Position numbers and translations under genes: made by a program
The notes under the pieces: generated by a model
The model's database searches: none
The model's input: the letters and a program-made list of their open reading frames with translations, nothing else
What the model was told of the DNA's origin: nothing
Part shown: piece after piece, positions 37,243 to 46,475 of the stretch
Layout: each line of letters opens with the position of its first letter
Position numbering within the stretch: the stretch's first letter is position 1
Source: Pseudomonas caricapapayae
GTDB lineage: Bacteria; Pseudomonadota; Gammaproteobacteria; Pseudomonadales; Pseudomonadaceae
Assembly: GCF_001400735.1 (NCBI RefSeq)
Contig: NZ_LJPW01000008.1
Location: 1-64,000 of the forward strand
DNA length: 64,000 nt
Direction of reading: 5' to 3'

Positions 37243-40200
37243 TTATTTCCCCTTCACCACCATCTGCGCTGGCGCTTCGCCCAGAGCCTGCCAGTTCGGG
37301 CGGTACATCGATTCGACCTGCGGCGGCGGCACCCGGTATGTACCTGGCGTGACTGCGCGCGCCAGGTAGAGCAAGTGCACGGTGCTGCTGCCGTCGATGT
37401 CCAGCGCGGCCACGTACCGATCACCGCGATATTCCTGGTGCTTGATCCCGGCATTCTCCATCGATTCACGGATCGTCTTCACCTCCTCGCTGGCGTCTTC
37501 CAGGCTGGCCGAGCTTTGTGCCAGGTTCTGGTTTTCCAGCTCAAGGCCCGCAGGCAGCAAGTCCACCACCAAGGCATCCGGCACGCGCTGTTTTGCACCG
37601 ATCTCCAGATGCACCAGCAGCAGTTGCCCGGTTTTCAATGCGCCCACGTTGAGCGGTGCGCCGCTCAGGCTCAGGTATTCGCGACGAATGCTCAGGTTTT
37701 CGCCACCTGCTGCCGGGGCCTGGGCTGGATAGCCGGAGACGGTCAATTGCTGGTAAAGCGTTTCGCTGCCCTGGTTGCGCACCGAAAACGGTGAGGCCAG
37801 CAGCGCACCGTCGAGCTTGAGGCCCGGCTGTTTGTTGCTCAACTCGCGGGTTTCAGTGCCGCTGGCGATGCTCGCGGTCCAGTCCTTCTCAGGCTTGCCC
37901 AGCAGGTTACGTCCGGCGAGGAACAACGAGTTGCTTTCTTGCGTGGACAGGTAACGATTGGCAGCCACTTCATCAGCCAGGGCAAACAGACGCTCATCGC
38001 GTTTGTCTCGGGCGATATCGTTCTCCTCCAGCAACGCCAGAATCAGCGCCTGATCCCGCAGCGAACTGCCGTAGTCGGCCAGCCACTCATTTTTGCGGCT
38101 GACTGCCAGGCCTGCCGTCAGGGCCAGATCGGCCCGCGGCTTGTCGCCCATTTTTTCCAGCGCGACCGCCAGTTGCACCAGCGGCAGGCCGGAACGCGCA
38201 TCGCTGCGTCGGTCGAACAGGCTGCGCAAGGCCGCCAGCGGAGCCTGCTGACTGCGTGACAGCACCAGCCCGGCATAGGCTTGTACGGCAAAGCGCGTGT
38301 GTTCGGCGTTCTGGCTGTAATTGACCTGAATCTGACCTGCATCCTGCAAGTAGCGCAGCAGTCGTTCACTGGCTTTCTTCAGCGCGTCCGGTGGCACGGC
38401 AAAGCCCTGATCGCGAGCGCGCAGCAGGAAGTCGGTGACATAGGCCGTCAGCCAGTATTCCTCGTCGCTGTCCGAGCCCCACAGGCCAAAACTGCCGTTG
38501 TAACGCTGCATGCCCAGCAGGCGCTCGATGCCGATCTCGACCTTGCGCCTGCGTTCGGTATCCGCTTCACCGGTCAGACCAAGCCGCTTGAGGGTTGCTG
38601 CGTCGGCATAAAGCGATGGGTACAGGCCACTGGCGGTCTGCTCCAGGCAGCCGTAAGGGTAGGCCTTCAGGGCGCGAATCTGTTCGCCAAGGTTCAGTGG
38701 TGGACGGCTCGACAGCGATAGCAACGCTTCACGACCGGCGGGCTCGAACGCGTCGAGTGCGCCTTCCGGCAGGTTCCAGCTCTGCTCATTGAGGGTGGCG
38801 CGGTAGTGCCTGAGCATGGCCGGGTAAGCGGGGCGCACACCGACAGTCCACTCGCGAGTGAAGGGCGGCAGACTTTCGCCGGGCAGGTCCAGGCCTTCGA
38901 CCAGGACCTTGATTTTGCCCTGACCCAGCCCGCCTTGCGCCAATACCGGCACCTTCAGGGTGATGCGCTGGCCCTGTTTGAGTTGCAAGGATTTGCTCTG
39001 ATCGCCGCCAGGAATGCTCAACTGGCCTTCGGCGCTGATCTTCACGTCCAGCTTCTGCGCTTTGCCCGACAGGTTCGAGACATCCAGTGCGACGCTGGTC
39101 TGGTCGCCGCCAGCGAGGAAGCGCGGCGTGGACAGTTCGGCAATGATCGGGGCCGCCACGACGGTTTTCGCCTCGGCCATTCCGTAGCGGTCGTCGGTCC
39201 AGGCCTGGGCCATGACCCGCAGTTCACCGTTGAAGTCTGGAATGTCGACACTGACTTCACCTTCGCCCGCGTCGTTCAGGGTCACCGGCGCACTTTGCAG
39301 CGCCACGATGGTGACGCTGGTGTCCGGACGCTTGCCGCCTTTGGCCAGCGCATCGCCACCGAACGCCATGCTGGCCAGACGGCCCTGGCCGGCTTCGATC
39401 AACTGACCATAGATGTCCAGTTGATCTGCGCCATACTGTTTGCGGCCAAACAGGCTGGCAAACGGATCTGGCGTGGCATAGCGGGTGATATTGAGAATAC
39501 CCACGTCCACCGCCGAAACCAGCACATGGACCTGTCCAGGTACGCTGCCATCGGCGTTTTTGGCAACAACCTTGAGTTTAAGCGGTTGTTTGGGGCGCAT
39601 CTTTTCCGGTGCTGTAACGGTCAGCGCCAGCTTGCGTTGCGTGCGGTCCAACGGCAGATGCAGCACGCCCACAGCGCGTTTCGGTGTGATATTGGCCTTG
39701 CGTTCGCCGGGACGTATTACCAGGGCGGTGACGTACAGATCGTGGCGCGCCCACTTTTTGTCCAGCGGGATTTCGTACGACTTGCCTTCTGCGGGCACGT
39801 CGATTTCCTTCCACCACAGCGGACCTTCACTGGACTCGACCAGCAGATAGCCCTTGCCCGCAGCAGGCGGGGTGATAGTGACATTGGCGGTGTCGCCATC
39901 GCTGTAAGCCGGTTTGTCCAGCGCCAGCTTGACCTGATCCGGCCTGACCGCGCCGCCGTCGGTGTTGTCCTGCCAGCGATAGCCGGCCCAGAAACGCAGA
40001 CTGCTGACCATGCCGGTGGACGGATCTTCCACTTCTACGCGGTAAGGGCCCCACTCGACCGGGAAGCTGATTTTGGCCGTGGAGTCCTTGGTGATGTTGA
40101 GGGTTTCCTCGTTCAGGTTGAGGAATTTCTCGTTGAAGTGATAGCTCCAGCCATCGTTGGCCGAGTAATTCCAATAATAGTCGCGGCGTTCGCGAATCAG

Positions 40201-42204
40201 ACGGACTTTCAGGTTATCAGCGGCCAGCTTGTTGCCGGCGGCATCGGCCATGACGATTTCAAACTCGGCCGGGCCGTCACCGTTGGTCTGTGCTTCGCCC
40301 TTGCCGGCCTCATCGTCGTAGTCATCACTCCCCGCACTGCTGCCGAACAGCGGACGCAGGCCGGGCAGTTGTTCGGCAGGCCAGACGGGTTGTACCAGAC
40401 GGCGGGTGATCGGACGCCCGCCGGACTCTTGCAGGCTGGCCTGGAGAATCAGTTGCAGCGGCGATCTGGCTTGTGTCCATTCGCTCTTCACGGCCAGCGT
40501 CGCGTGGCCTTCGGCATCGAGCGTCACGGGCTCAAGCTCCAGGTCATGCTTGAGGTCTTCTTCGGTGATCGAGCCGAATTGGTAACCCGGCAGTTTCGCC
40601 ACTGCTTCGCGCAGCGGGCGGACATAGACCTGACCGGCAAGGGTATTGCCCGAGGCAGGCGCGCCATAAAGGTAGCGGCCGGTGATATCGAACTCGGGAT
40701 TGTCGGCAGGCGCAACCGGCACGTCGCTGCCCTTGAGTTCCAGGGCCAGACGCTCGGGCAGGAAGTCTTCTACCTTGAACTCGTAAAGTTGGGGCTTGCC
40801 GTCGCCCAGGTCGAAAACCAGCTGCCAGCGTCCGGTGGGCGCTTCGTCGGCAAGCTGCAATGGATATTGGTAGAAACCGTTGCTGTCGGCTTCCCAGACG
40901 AACTTGCGGCTGACCTGATCATCGGGGCGACGCACTTCGACGGTAATGGGCTGAGGCTTGACCTTGTTGCCGTCGCTGTCGCGCAGCAGGCCGTTGAGCA
41001 GCACGGTTTCGCCGGGACGATACAAGTCCCGCGGGCCGAAAATAAAGAATTGCAGCGGATGGGCCTGAGGGCCGGAGATGTCGAACTCGGCCAGGTCCAG
41101 CGCCGAGCTGTTCAGGCGCAGCATGCTGGTCTGTTCGTCCTTGTGTGCCAGCACCACCGCGGCTTTGGCCGGCAACGGCAGTTGGGCGTGGCCATCACTG
41201 TCGGTCTTGCCTTGCGCGACGACCTTGCCGCTGTCGTCATACACGTCGACGCTCACATCGCTCAGGGCCTTGCCGCCCTCGAGCGCCTGAGTGAAGGCAT
41301 CCAGACGGTTGCTGTAACGGTGTACCGACAGACCGATATCACTCAGGGTGAACAAGGTTGCCGGCTGCGAGTAGCTGTAGGTGCCCGAAGCGCGCATGAC
41401 CGCCAGATAAACGCCTGGCTGCTGCAGGGGTTTGATACCGGCAATCGGCAGCAGCAGGGTTTCACGCGTATTGCGCGCAGGCTTGAGGTCGAAGCGGCCG
41501 CTGTAGACCAGCTCGGCCATAGGCAGCAGTTCTTCGGAACTGTAGCTGGAAAGGCTCGACGCACCGTCCCATTGGGCGAGGAAGTTCGGCATCGAGTCGG
41601 GTTTGACCCGGAAGAATTCGACATCCACTTTGTCGACGTTCAGAGCGATGACCGGCAGGCCCTCGGCCAGACGCGTCGGCAACAGGCTGCCACGGCTGGC
41701 GAAGCCGACAGTGGCTTGCAGATCGCGGGTTTCCAGACGGCTGATGTATTCGGCAGCGAGCGCAGCCTTGTTGACGGCCTGCAGCCCGGCATCGACGGTC
41801 AGTACCAGTTTGCGCTGCGGCTCCAGGTGGCGCAGGCGCAATTCCATGAGGTTATCCGACAGCTCCCAGGCACCGTCGACCTTGCCGTTCTTGCTGTCCA
41901 CCAGATGAAGTTTTTCGGCGAATGCCTGTTCCGGGTCCAACGGAACGGAAAAGCTCACCGACAAGGCGCTTGCCCCGTCGATCTGGATTTCCGATACGTC
42001 GATGACCGTCAGCGCTCGTCCTGCATAGCGTTTGCTCAGCGCGGCGAGGTCGACAGCGGGTTTGGGTTTTGTGTCGGTAACCGCTGCCTGAGTCGTGGCT
42101 GCTGCGGCTGGCGCGGGTTTGTCTGTGGAGGAGGAATCACAGGCGCTCAGCAGCGCAAGCGCGCAAGCCAGAAACAATCCTTTGTTGAACATGGGGGCAC
42201 TCAT
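37243..42204 (-). CDS. yfhM: Alpha-2-macroglobulin-like lipoprotein YfhM
   Basis: A protein of about 1653 residues. The signal ends in the lipobox ALLSAC. Repeated MG domains follow, with a thioester motif CLEQ at about residue 1186 (YPYGCLEQTASG), then an alpha-helical thioester domain. Bacterial alpha-2-macroglobulins trap proteases in the periplasm and protect the envelope, often together with PbpC. Starts at 42204 (MSAPMFNKG) or 42192 (MFNKG) are both plausible; neither has a strong ribosome site. Confidence 0.94.
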   Translation of the reverse strand: MSAPMFNKGLFLACALALLSACDSSSTDKPAPAAAATTQAAVTDTKPKPAVDLAALSKRYAGRALTVIDVSEIQIDGASALSVSFSVPLDPEQAFAEKLHLVDSKNGKVDGAWELSDNLMELRLRHLEPQRKLVLTVDAGLQAVNKAALAAEYISRLETRDLQATVGFASRGSLLPTRLAEGLPVIALNVDKVDVEFFRVKPDSMPNFLAQWDGASSLSSYSSEELLPMAELVYSGRFDLKPARNTRETLLLPIAGIKPLQQPGVYLAVMRASGTYSYSQPATLFTLSDIGLSVHRYSNRLDAFTQALEGGKALSDVSVDVYDDSGKVVAQGKTDSDGHAQLPLPAKAAVVLAHKDEQTSMLRLNSSALDLAEFDISGPQAHPLQFFIFGPRDLYRPGETVLLNGLLRDSDGNKVKPQPITVEVRRPDDQVSRKFVWEADSNGFYQYPLQLADEAPTGRWQLVFDLGDGKPQLYEFKVEDFLPERLALELKGSDVPVAPADNPEFDITGRYLYGAPASGNTLAGQVYVRPLREAVAKLPGYQFGSITEEDLKHDLELEPVTLDAEGHATLAVKSEWTQARSPLQLILQASLQESGGRPITRRLVQPVWPAEQLPGLRPLFGSSAGSDDYDDEAGKGEAQTNGDGPAEFEIVMADAAGNKLAADNLKVRLIRERRDYYWNYSANDGWSYHFNEKFLNLNEETLNITKDSTAKISFPVEWGPYRVEVEDPSTGMVSSLRFWAGYRWQDNTDGGAVRPDQVKLALDKPAYSDGDTANVTITPPAAGKGYLLVESSEGPLWWKEIDVPAEGKSYEIPLDKKWARHDLYVTALVIRPGERKANITPKRAVGVLHLPLDRTQRKLALTVTAPEKMRPKQPLKLKVVAKNADGSVPGQVHVLVSAVDVGILNITRYATPDPFASLFGRKQYGADQLDIYGQLIEAGQGRLASMAFGGDALAKGGKRPDTSVTIVALQSAPVTLNDAGEGEVSVDIPDFNGELRVMAQAWTDDRYGMAEAKTVVAAPIIAELSTPRFLAGGDQTSVALDVSNLSGKAQKLDVKISAEGQLSIPGGDQSKSLQLKQGQRITLKVPVLAQGGLGQGKIKVLVEGLDLPGESLPPFTREWTVGVRPAYPAMLRHYRATLNEQSWNLPEGALDAFEPAGREALLSLSSRPPLNLGEQIRALKAYPYGCLEQTASGLYPSLYADAATLKRLGLTGEADTERRRKVEIGIERLLGMQRYNGSFGLWGSDSDEEYWLTAYVTDFLLRARDQGFAVPPDALKKASERLLRYLQDAGQIQVNYSQNAEHTRFAVQAYAGLVLSRSQQAPLAALRSLFDRRSDARSGLPLVQLAVALEKMGDKPRADLALTAGLAVSRKNEWLADYGSSLRDQALILALLEENDIARDKRDERLFALADEVAANRYLSTQESNSLFLAGRNLLGKPEKDWTASIASGTETRELSNKQPGLKLDGALLASPFSVRNQGSETLYQQLTVSGYPAQAPAAGGENLSIRREYLSLSGAPLNVGALKTGQLLLVHLEIGAKQRVPDALVVDLLPAGLELENQNLAQSSASLEDASEEVKTIRESMENAGIKHQEYRGDRYVAALDIDGSSTVHLLYLARAVTPGTYRVPPPQVESMYRPNWQALGEAPAQMVVKGK

Positions 42205-42295
42205 CGGCAACGGTAGAGAGGGGGCGACTATATAACAGTCGTGATGACAAGTATTACTGTCAGATAGGACAGGTCATCTCGGGCTACGCCTCGCC

Positions 42296-42425
42296 TGTTG
42301 GCGAATACGGTCTTTCAGGCGAAGCATTTTCGGTGAATAGGCAGCCCTTTCGCGAACAAGCGATGCATCGCCCGGTTCGCTCCTGCGGCTTTTGGCCAGA
42401 ACCAAAGGCTGACCTGTGTATAACG
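42296..42425. repeat. Degenerate REPIN-like repeat, copy B, with shared tail
   Basis: The right arm CCCTTTCGCGAACAAG and GGTTCGCTCCTGCGGCTTTT resembles copies A and C, while the left arm is eroded. It is followed by a tail GGCCAGAACCAAAGGCTGAC...TGTGTATAAC that recurs after copy C at 61863-61895 with few changes. The shared tail suggests a longer mobile unit than the REPIN alone. Confidence 0.6.
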
Positions 42426-42459
42426 CTGAGCGTGAGCTTGGGCATGAGAGTCGTTCTCC

Positions 42460-42488
42460 GGGACACCCTCGTTTGATCTGGCTACAAT
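42460..42488 (+). promoter_or_regulatory. Candidate sigma-70 promoter of dinF
   Basis: GGGACA at 42460-42465 and TACAAT at 42483-42488 are 17 bp apart and lie 22 bp before the start codon. The -10 box is good and the -35 box matches four of six positions. Confidence 0.45.
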
Positions 42489-42510
42489 GCCCGCCTTGCC
42501 GGGAGTCCTC

Positions 42511-43851
42511 ATGTCCACGTTGCTCAACGATTGGCGTCATCGCTCAACCCATCGTCGTGTCTGGGCGCTTGCCGCGCCGATGATTCTGTCGAATATTTCC
42601 GTTCCGCTGGTGGCGCTGGTCGACAGTGCAGTGATCGGTCATCTGCCGCACGCCCATCAGTTGGGCGCCGTCGCGGTCGGCGCGACGCTTTACACCTTTC
42701 TCGCTTGGGCCATGGGCTTTCTGCGCATGGGCACCACCGGTTTTGCCGCGCAGGCGGCAGGGCGCAATGACAGTGCGGCGCTGCGCCGGATCCTGTTGCA
42801 GGGGCTGTTGCTGGCCGTCGGACTGGCGTTAGTGCTGGGGGTGATCGCCTTGCCGTTCAGCCACCTGGCGCTGGAGATGATGCAGCCGTCGGCCGATCTG
42901 CAGCAAATGACACTGGACTTCTTCCATACCCGGCTGTTCGGACTGCCTGCGGCACTGGCCAGTTATGCGCTGGTCGGCTGGTTTCTCGGCGCGCAAAACG
43001 CCAGAGCGCCGCTGGCCATTCTGCTTATCACCAATCTGGTCAATATCGTGCTCAACCTGTGGTTCGTCATTGGCCTCGACTGGGGCGTGGTCGGTTCGGC
43101 CCGTGCCTCGGTGCTGGCAGAATGGACCGGCGTAGTCCTCGGTCTGCTGCTGGCCCGCAAGACCCTGCGTGCCTGGCCAGGCCGCATCGTCTGGCCGGCC
43201 CTGAAATCATGGAGCAACTGGCGTCCTTTGCTGGCGGTCAACCGCGACATCTTCCTGCGCACGCTGGCACTGCAATCGGTGATGTTTCTGATTACCGTAC
43301 AGGGCGCTCGTCTGGGCGACGCAACGGTTGCCGCCAACGCGTTGCTGCTCAACGGCCTGCTGTTGACCGCCCATGCACTGGACGGGCTGGCGCATGCGGT
43401 CGAAGCGCTGTGTGGCCATGCCATTGGTGCGCGCGACCGGGAGACGCTGCGGCGCTCGATGGTGGTCGCGGGCGGTTGGTCGCTGATCGCCAGCGTAGCG
43501 TTTGCGCTATTTTTTCTGCTGGGCGGGCAGGGGTTCGTCAGCTTGCAGACCGATATTCCCGAGGTTCGCGCAACCGCAATGACCTATCTGCCGTATCTGG
43601 CGTTGATGCCGTTGCTGGCCGTATGGAGTTACCTCCTGGACGGCCTGTTCATCGGGGCCACCCGTGCCCGCGAAATGCGCAACGCGATGCTCTTCAGCGC
43701 GGCAGGCATCGCGCCGGTGGCGTATCTGGCTTCCAGTCACGGCAACCACGCCTTATGGCTGACGTTTTTAGCCTTTACCCTGCTGCGCGGCCTGAGCCTT
43801 GGGGGCATTGCCTGGCGATTGACGCGCAGGGACGGCTGGTTCGTTCACTGA
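42511..43851 (+). CDS. dinF: DinF-type MATE family exporter
   Basis: A 446-residue membrane protein with about twelve helices. It has the MATE/DinF start RRVWALAAPMILSNISVPLVALVDSAVIGHL, the block TTGFAAQAAGR, and LDGLAHAVEALCGHAIGAR in the second half. DinF proteins export toxic compounds and relieve oxidative stress using an ion gradient. ATG at 42511 has GGGAG upstream. No LexA box is visible, unlike dinF in E. coli, where it follows lexA. Its 3' end overlaps the convergent hydrolase gene by 7 bp. Confidence 0.92.
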   Translation: MSTLLNDWRHRSTHRRVWALAAPMILSNISVPLVALVDSAVIGHLPHAHQLGAVAVGATLYTFLAWAMGFLRMGTTGFAAQAAGRNDSAALRRILLQGLLLAVGLALVLGVIALPFSHLALEMMQPSADLQQMTLDFFHTRLFGLPAALASYALVGWFLGAQNARAPLAILLITNLVNIVLNLWFVIGLDWGVVGSARASVLAEWTGVVLGLLLARKTLRAWPGRIVWPALKSWSNWRPLLAVNRDIFLRTLALQSVMFLITVQGARLGDATVAANALLLNGLLLTAHALDGLAHAVEALCGHAIGARDRETLRRSMVVAGGWSLIASVAFALFFLLGGQGFVSLQTDIPEVRATAMTYLPYLALMPLLAVWSYLLDGLFIGATRAREMRNAMLFSAAGIAPVAYLASSHGNHALWLTFLAFTLLRGLSLGGIAWRLTRRDGWFVH

Positions 43852-44717
43852 GCCTTTGCCGGAGTGTGCTTGACGAACATGTCGACTTCGTCGACCACGG
43901 GTGCCAGGCTGCTTAACAGTCTGGCGAATGCGCCGACCAGCGTGCCATGGTTGGTGCGCGAGAAATACAGATCGCGTACGGGCACACCTGCCTCGCGCAA
44001 CGCCCTGGCCAGACCGCCGGTATTGCGTTTGGGGTTGACCACCGAGTCGGTACGCGAGGCCATCAGCAACGCAGGCGGTGCGCTGGCGCTGACGTGATTG
44101 ATGGGTTGCGAGTCAAGTGGCGAGTTCGGGAAAAAGAAGACCGGTTTCACCTCCGGCTCCTCGATGGGCAGGAAATCGTATGGTCCGGCCAGCCCGATCC
44201 AGCCGCTGAGGATGGACGGAGACAACCCTTCGCGAGCCAGCCAGCGCGGGTCGAGTGCCAGCATTGCGGCATTATAGGCACCTGCGCTATGGCCCATCAC
44301 GTATAGCCGACCAGGGTCGCCACCGTAGGCCTTGGCATGCGAGTGTGCCCACGCAAGGGCCTTGGCGGAGTCCTCCAGGAAACCGGGGTAGCGCACTTGC
44401 GGATACAGTCTGTAGTCGGCAATCACAACGACCATGCCACGCGCAGCCAAGGCTTCGCCGATGAAAGCGTAATTGGCTTTCGAGCCGGTGTTCCAGCTGC
44501 CACCATAGAAAAACACCACCACCGGAGCATTGGCCGGTTTCGCCTGCGGGGTGTAGATGTCCAGCCTATTGCGGGGATCCGGTCCGTAGGCCAGGTCATA
44601 GACGTGATCGACAGGGCCGGCCGGATTCAACGTGTTGAGCAGCTTCAACGGAGAGCAACCGGACAATGCTGCCAGTAAGGCACCGCTCATCAGTGTGAGG
44701 AAAATCACTCGGATCAT
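43845..44717 (-). CDS. Alpha/beta hydrolase lipoprotein (HSL/carboxylesterase type)
   Basis: A 290-residue protein with a lipoprotein signal ending LAALSGC, then an esterase fold. The oxyanion-hole motif is FYGGSW (a variant of HGG), the nucleophile motif GHSAGA, and an Asp-His pair lies near the C-terminus (DSVVNP, FSRTNHGT). It likely cleaves a carboxylester or amide in the periplasm or at the outer membrane. The substrate is unknown. It is 80 bp downstream of the short vgrG on the same strand; a functional link is not shown. Confidence 0.87.
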   Translation of the reverse strand: MIRVIFLTLMSGALLAALSGCSPLKLLNTLNPAGPVDHVYDLAYGPDPRNRLDIYTPQAKPANAPVVVFFYGGSWNTGSKANYAFIGEALAARGMVVVIADYRLYPQVRYPGFLEDSAKALAWAHSHAKAYGGDPGRLYVMGHSAGAYNAAMLALDPRWLAREGLSPSILSGWIGLAGPYDFLPIEEPEVKPVFFFPNSPLDSQPINHVSASAPPALLMASRTDSVVNPKRNTGGLARALREAGVPVRDLYFSRTNHGTLVGAFARLLSSLAPVVDEVDMFVKHTPAKAQ

Positions 44718-44797
44718 GGGGGAAGGGCTCCGGCGGGTGATTCGGACGTGCATGAGACCATCGTGCTTCGATTCAGTGCCGCACAGGGACTGCTACG

Positions 44798-46219
44798 TCA
44801 CTCAATGGCGTCCGGATCACCCGAGTCGCCATTCGCCTGGCTGGCAAAACCGATAAGCGGGCTGCTCAGCGTCAGACCATCGTCGTCGATCTGTATTGTG
44901 CTACAACCGGCATCTACTGTGATTTTGCTGCCTTCGTCGAGATAGATAAGGGGCCCGTCTGCCATTTGCAGGCACCGCTCGGCCCCCGAGAACGTCTGCC
45001 AGTCGAGGTGCATCCGAACATTATCGACAGGCTCTGGATCACTCTCGCGGCTCGCGTCTGGAGTCTGCGCCGACAGGCACCCGGCGATCAGCGGTGGCTG
45101 GGCGTCGTCCGCAGAAAAACTCACCGCCACACCCATGCCACCCCGACATTCGATAGCCAGTCCCGGTGCCAGATGCAGCCAGCAGCCGCTGTCGGGGTCA
45201 TTCGTGCGCTGCCATTCCCATTCCAGCCAAACATGTACTCTGCCTGACGCGTCAAGACTTGCAGGCTCACCATAGGTGCCAACGACCTGGCCCCGCTGCA
45301 GTTGCGCGATGGGGGGGCGCGGCACCGGGGCAGGTGTCCTGAAGCCGACTTCCCACGGTATGGCCTTGAACTGGTTCGAGTAGCGATCGGATGCCAGGGC
45401 GTGGCCGTCAACGGTGCCGAATCGGTGCCGGACTTCGGTGATCAGCCACATGTGGTTCCAGTTCTTTTCCGGATGGCCGGCCAGTGGCAGCAGGCGTCCG
45501 CTGGTCACGAACGGCAAGCTGCTGTGCCCCGATGCATGTTGGCCTGCACGGTTGCCTGGAATGTCTGCTTCATGCCCGGTGACGGCAAACTGCGTGACGC
45601 CGGGTTGTTGCGCAAACTGACGCCACGGCGCGACAGGGCTGCGCGCAAACCCATGCAGGTTGGTACCGAATACCAGTTCGTGGCGACGTCGTGAATGAAC
45701 AAAGTGGTAGTGGATGCCTTCTTCTGCGCACAGGCGCTGGACCAGTTGCAGGTCGGATTCCTGATATTGCACGCAATGCTCACGTTCGCGGCATTCGGTC
45801 TGCCGGTCAAAACGGAAGCAGCCCTTCAGGCCATGTTCTTCCAGCACCTGAGTGATGATCCGGATCGCGGTCATGTGCTGAAACAGGCGTGAGTGGCAGC
45901 GCAGTTCCAGGCAGGCCAGTCGGGGTCCCATTGTCAGCGTGTAACATGCCGGGCCGGGCTGGTAATGCTTGCGGGCTGCCCCCTGAATCTGGCCATGAAA
46001 ACTCTGCCCCTGAACACCCTGGCCCCCGGCGAAGCTCAGCAGGGCAGGTTCGTACATCAGGCTGGTGAGGTCCAGATCCAGGCCGTCACCGTGGATTTCC
46101 AGTTCAAAGGCAAAGGGCTGACTGATCGCTTCGGTTGCGCTGAACGATACGACGGGGAAGTGGCGCTGCAGACGGGCAATCTCCAGACGAAAGAGCGGCG
46201 CGCTGGCGGGATCGGGCAT
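44798..46219 (-). CDS. Short orphan VgrG-like type VI spike protein
   Basis: A 473-residue VgrG. The N-terminal gp27-like part (residues 1 to about 300) has FAFELEI and YPVQYQESDLQLVQRLCAEEGIHYHF-type blocks, followed by a gp5 OB-fold segment (DASGRVHVWLEWEWQRTND). After ADDAQPPLIAGCLS only about 80 residues remain, ending in a short beta-strand stretch (GSKITVDAGC, IQIDDDGLTLSSP). Usual VgrGs are 600 residues or more with a long beta-helix needle. The ATG at 46219 is preferred. No hcp, tss or adaptor gene is nearby. Confidence 0.87.
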   Translation of the reverse strand: MPDPASAPLFRLEIARLQRHFPVVSFSATEAISQPFAFELEIHGDGLDLDLTSLMYEPALLSFAGGQGVQGQSFHGQIQGAARKHYQPGPACYTLTMGPRLACLELRCHSRLFQHMTAIRIITQVLEEHGLKGCFRFDRQTECREREHCVQYQESDLQLVQRLCAEEGIHYHFVHSRRRHELVFGTNLHGFARSPVAPWRQFAQQPGVTQFAVTGHEADIPGNRAGQHASGHSSLPFVTSGRLLPLAGHPEKNWNHMWLITEVRHRFGTVDGHALASDRYSNQFKAIPWEVGFRTPAPVPRPPIAQLQRGQVVGTYGEPASLDASGRVHVWLEWEWQRTNDPDSGCWLHLAPGLAIECRGGMGVAVSFSADDAQPPLIAGCLSAQTPDASRESDPEPVDNVRMHLDWQTFSGAERCLQMADGPLIYLDEGSKITVDAGCSTIQIDDDGLTLSSPLIGFASQANGDSGDPDAIE

Positions 46220-46436
46220 GGAGGGCTTCTCTGGCAGAAGTGCGGCTGTGCATTCTGGCGCAGAAGTCGGGCAGGGCAGAGAGCAGCAAGCAGAACAGGA
46301 CATTGCCTACAGCAGGTATTGGTGGGGGATTACGTTGCGTGCGTGATGATTGTCCCTTTTCGAAGCACTCCCGCGTCAACTGTGCATACATGGCCCCGAT
46401 GGGAGTGAGCGGGAGCATGAGCACGGCAGTGATCGC

Positions 46437-46463
46437 CGATGGTGCCCATTGCAGGCACCATCG
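46437..46463 (-). terminator. Hairpin after speA
   Basis: CGATGGTGCC and GGCACCATCG make a perfect 10-bp stem around a 7-nt loop, 13 bp after the speA stop. No T-run follows on the minus strand, so it may terminate poorly or protect the mRNA 3' end. Confidence 0.6.
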
Positions 46464-46475
46464 CGATTCCTGGCA

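Larger units (their letters stand above)
42205..42510. other. Intergenic region between yfhM and dinF
   Basis: This 306 bp gap separates the two divergent genes. Its left part is AT-richer near 42230-42260. A degenerate REPIN and its tail occupy about 42296-42425. The rest carries the likely dinF promoter. No further gene is visible. Confidence 0.5.

Noticed and set aside
38806..42216. A very long open reading frame on the plus strand (about 1136 codons) opposite yfhM
   Set aside because: It is the antisense frame of a GC-rich gene; its translation has no known domain, while the minus strand encodes a clear lipoprotein with a CLEQ thioester motif.
42380..42440. LexA box upstream of dinF (CTGTGTATAACGCTGAG)
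   Set aside because: The right half lacks CAG, and the same sequence recurs as part of a dispersed repeat tail near 61890, so it is not a LexA site.
43845..46219. VgrG with the neighbouring hydrolase as a T6SS effector pair
   Set aside because: The hydrolase has a lipoprotein signal, which does not fit cargo carried by VgrG; the 80 bp gap alone does not show a link.
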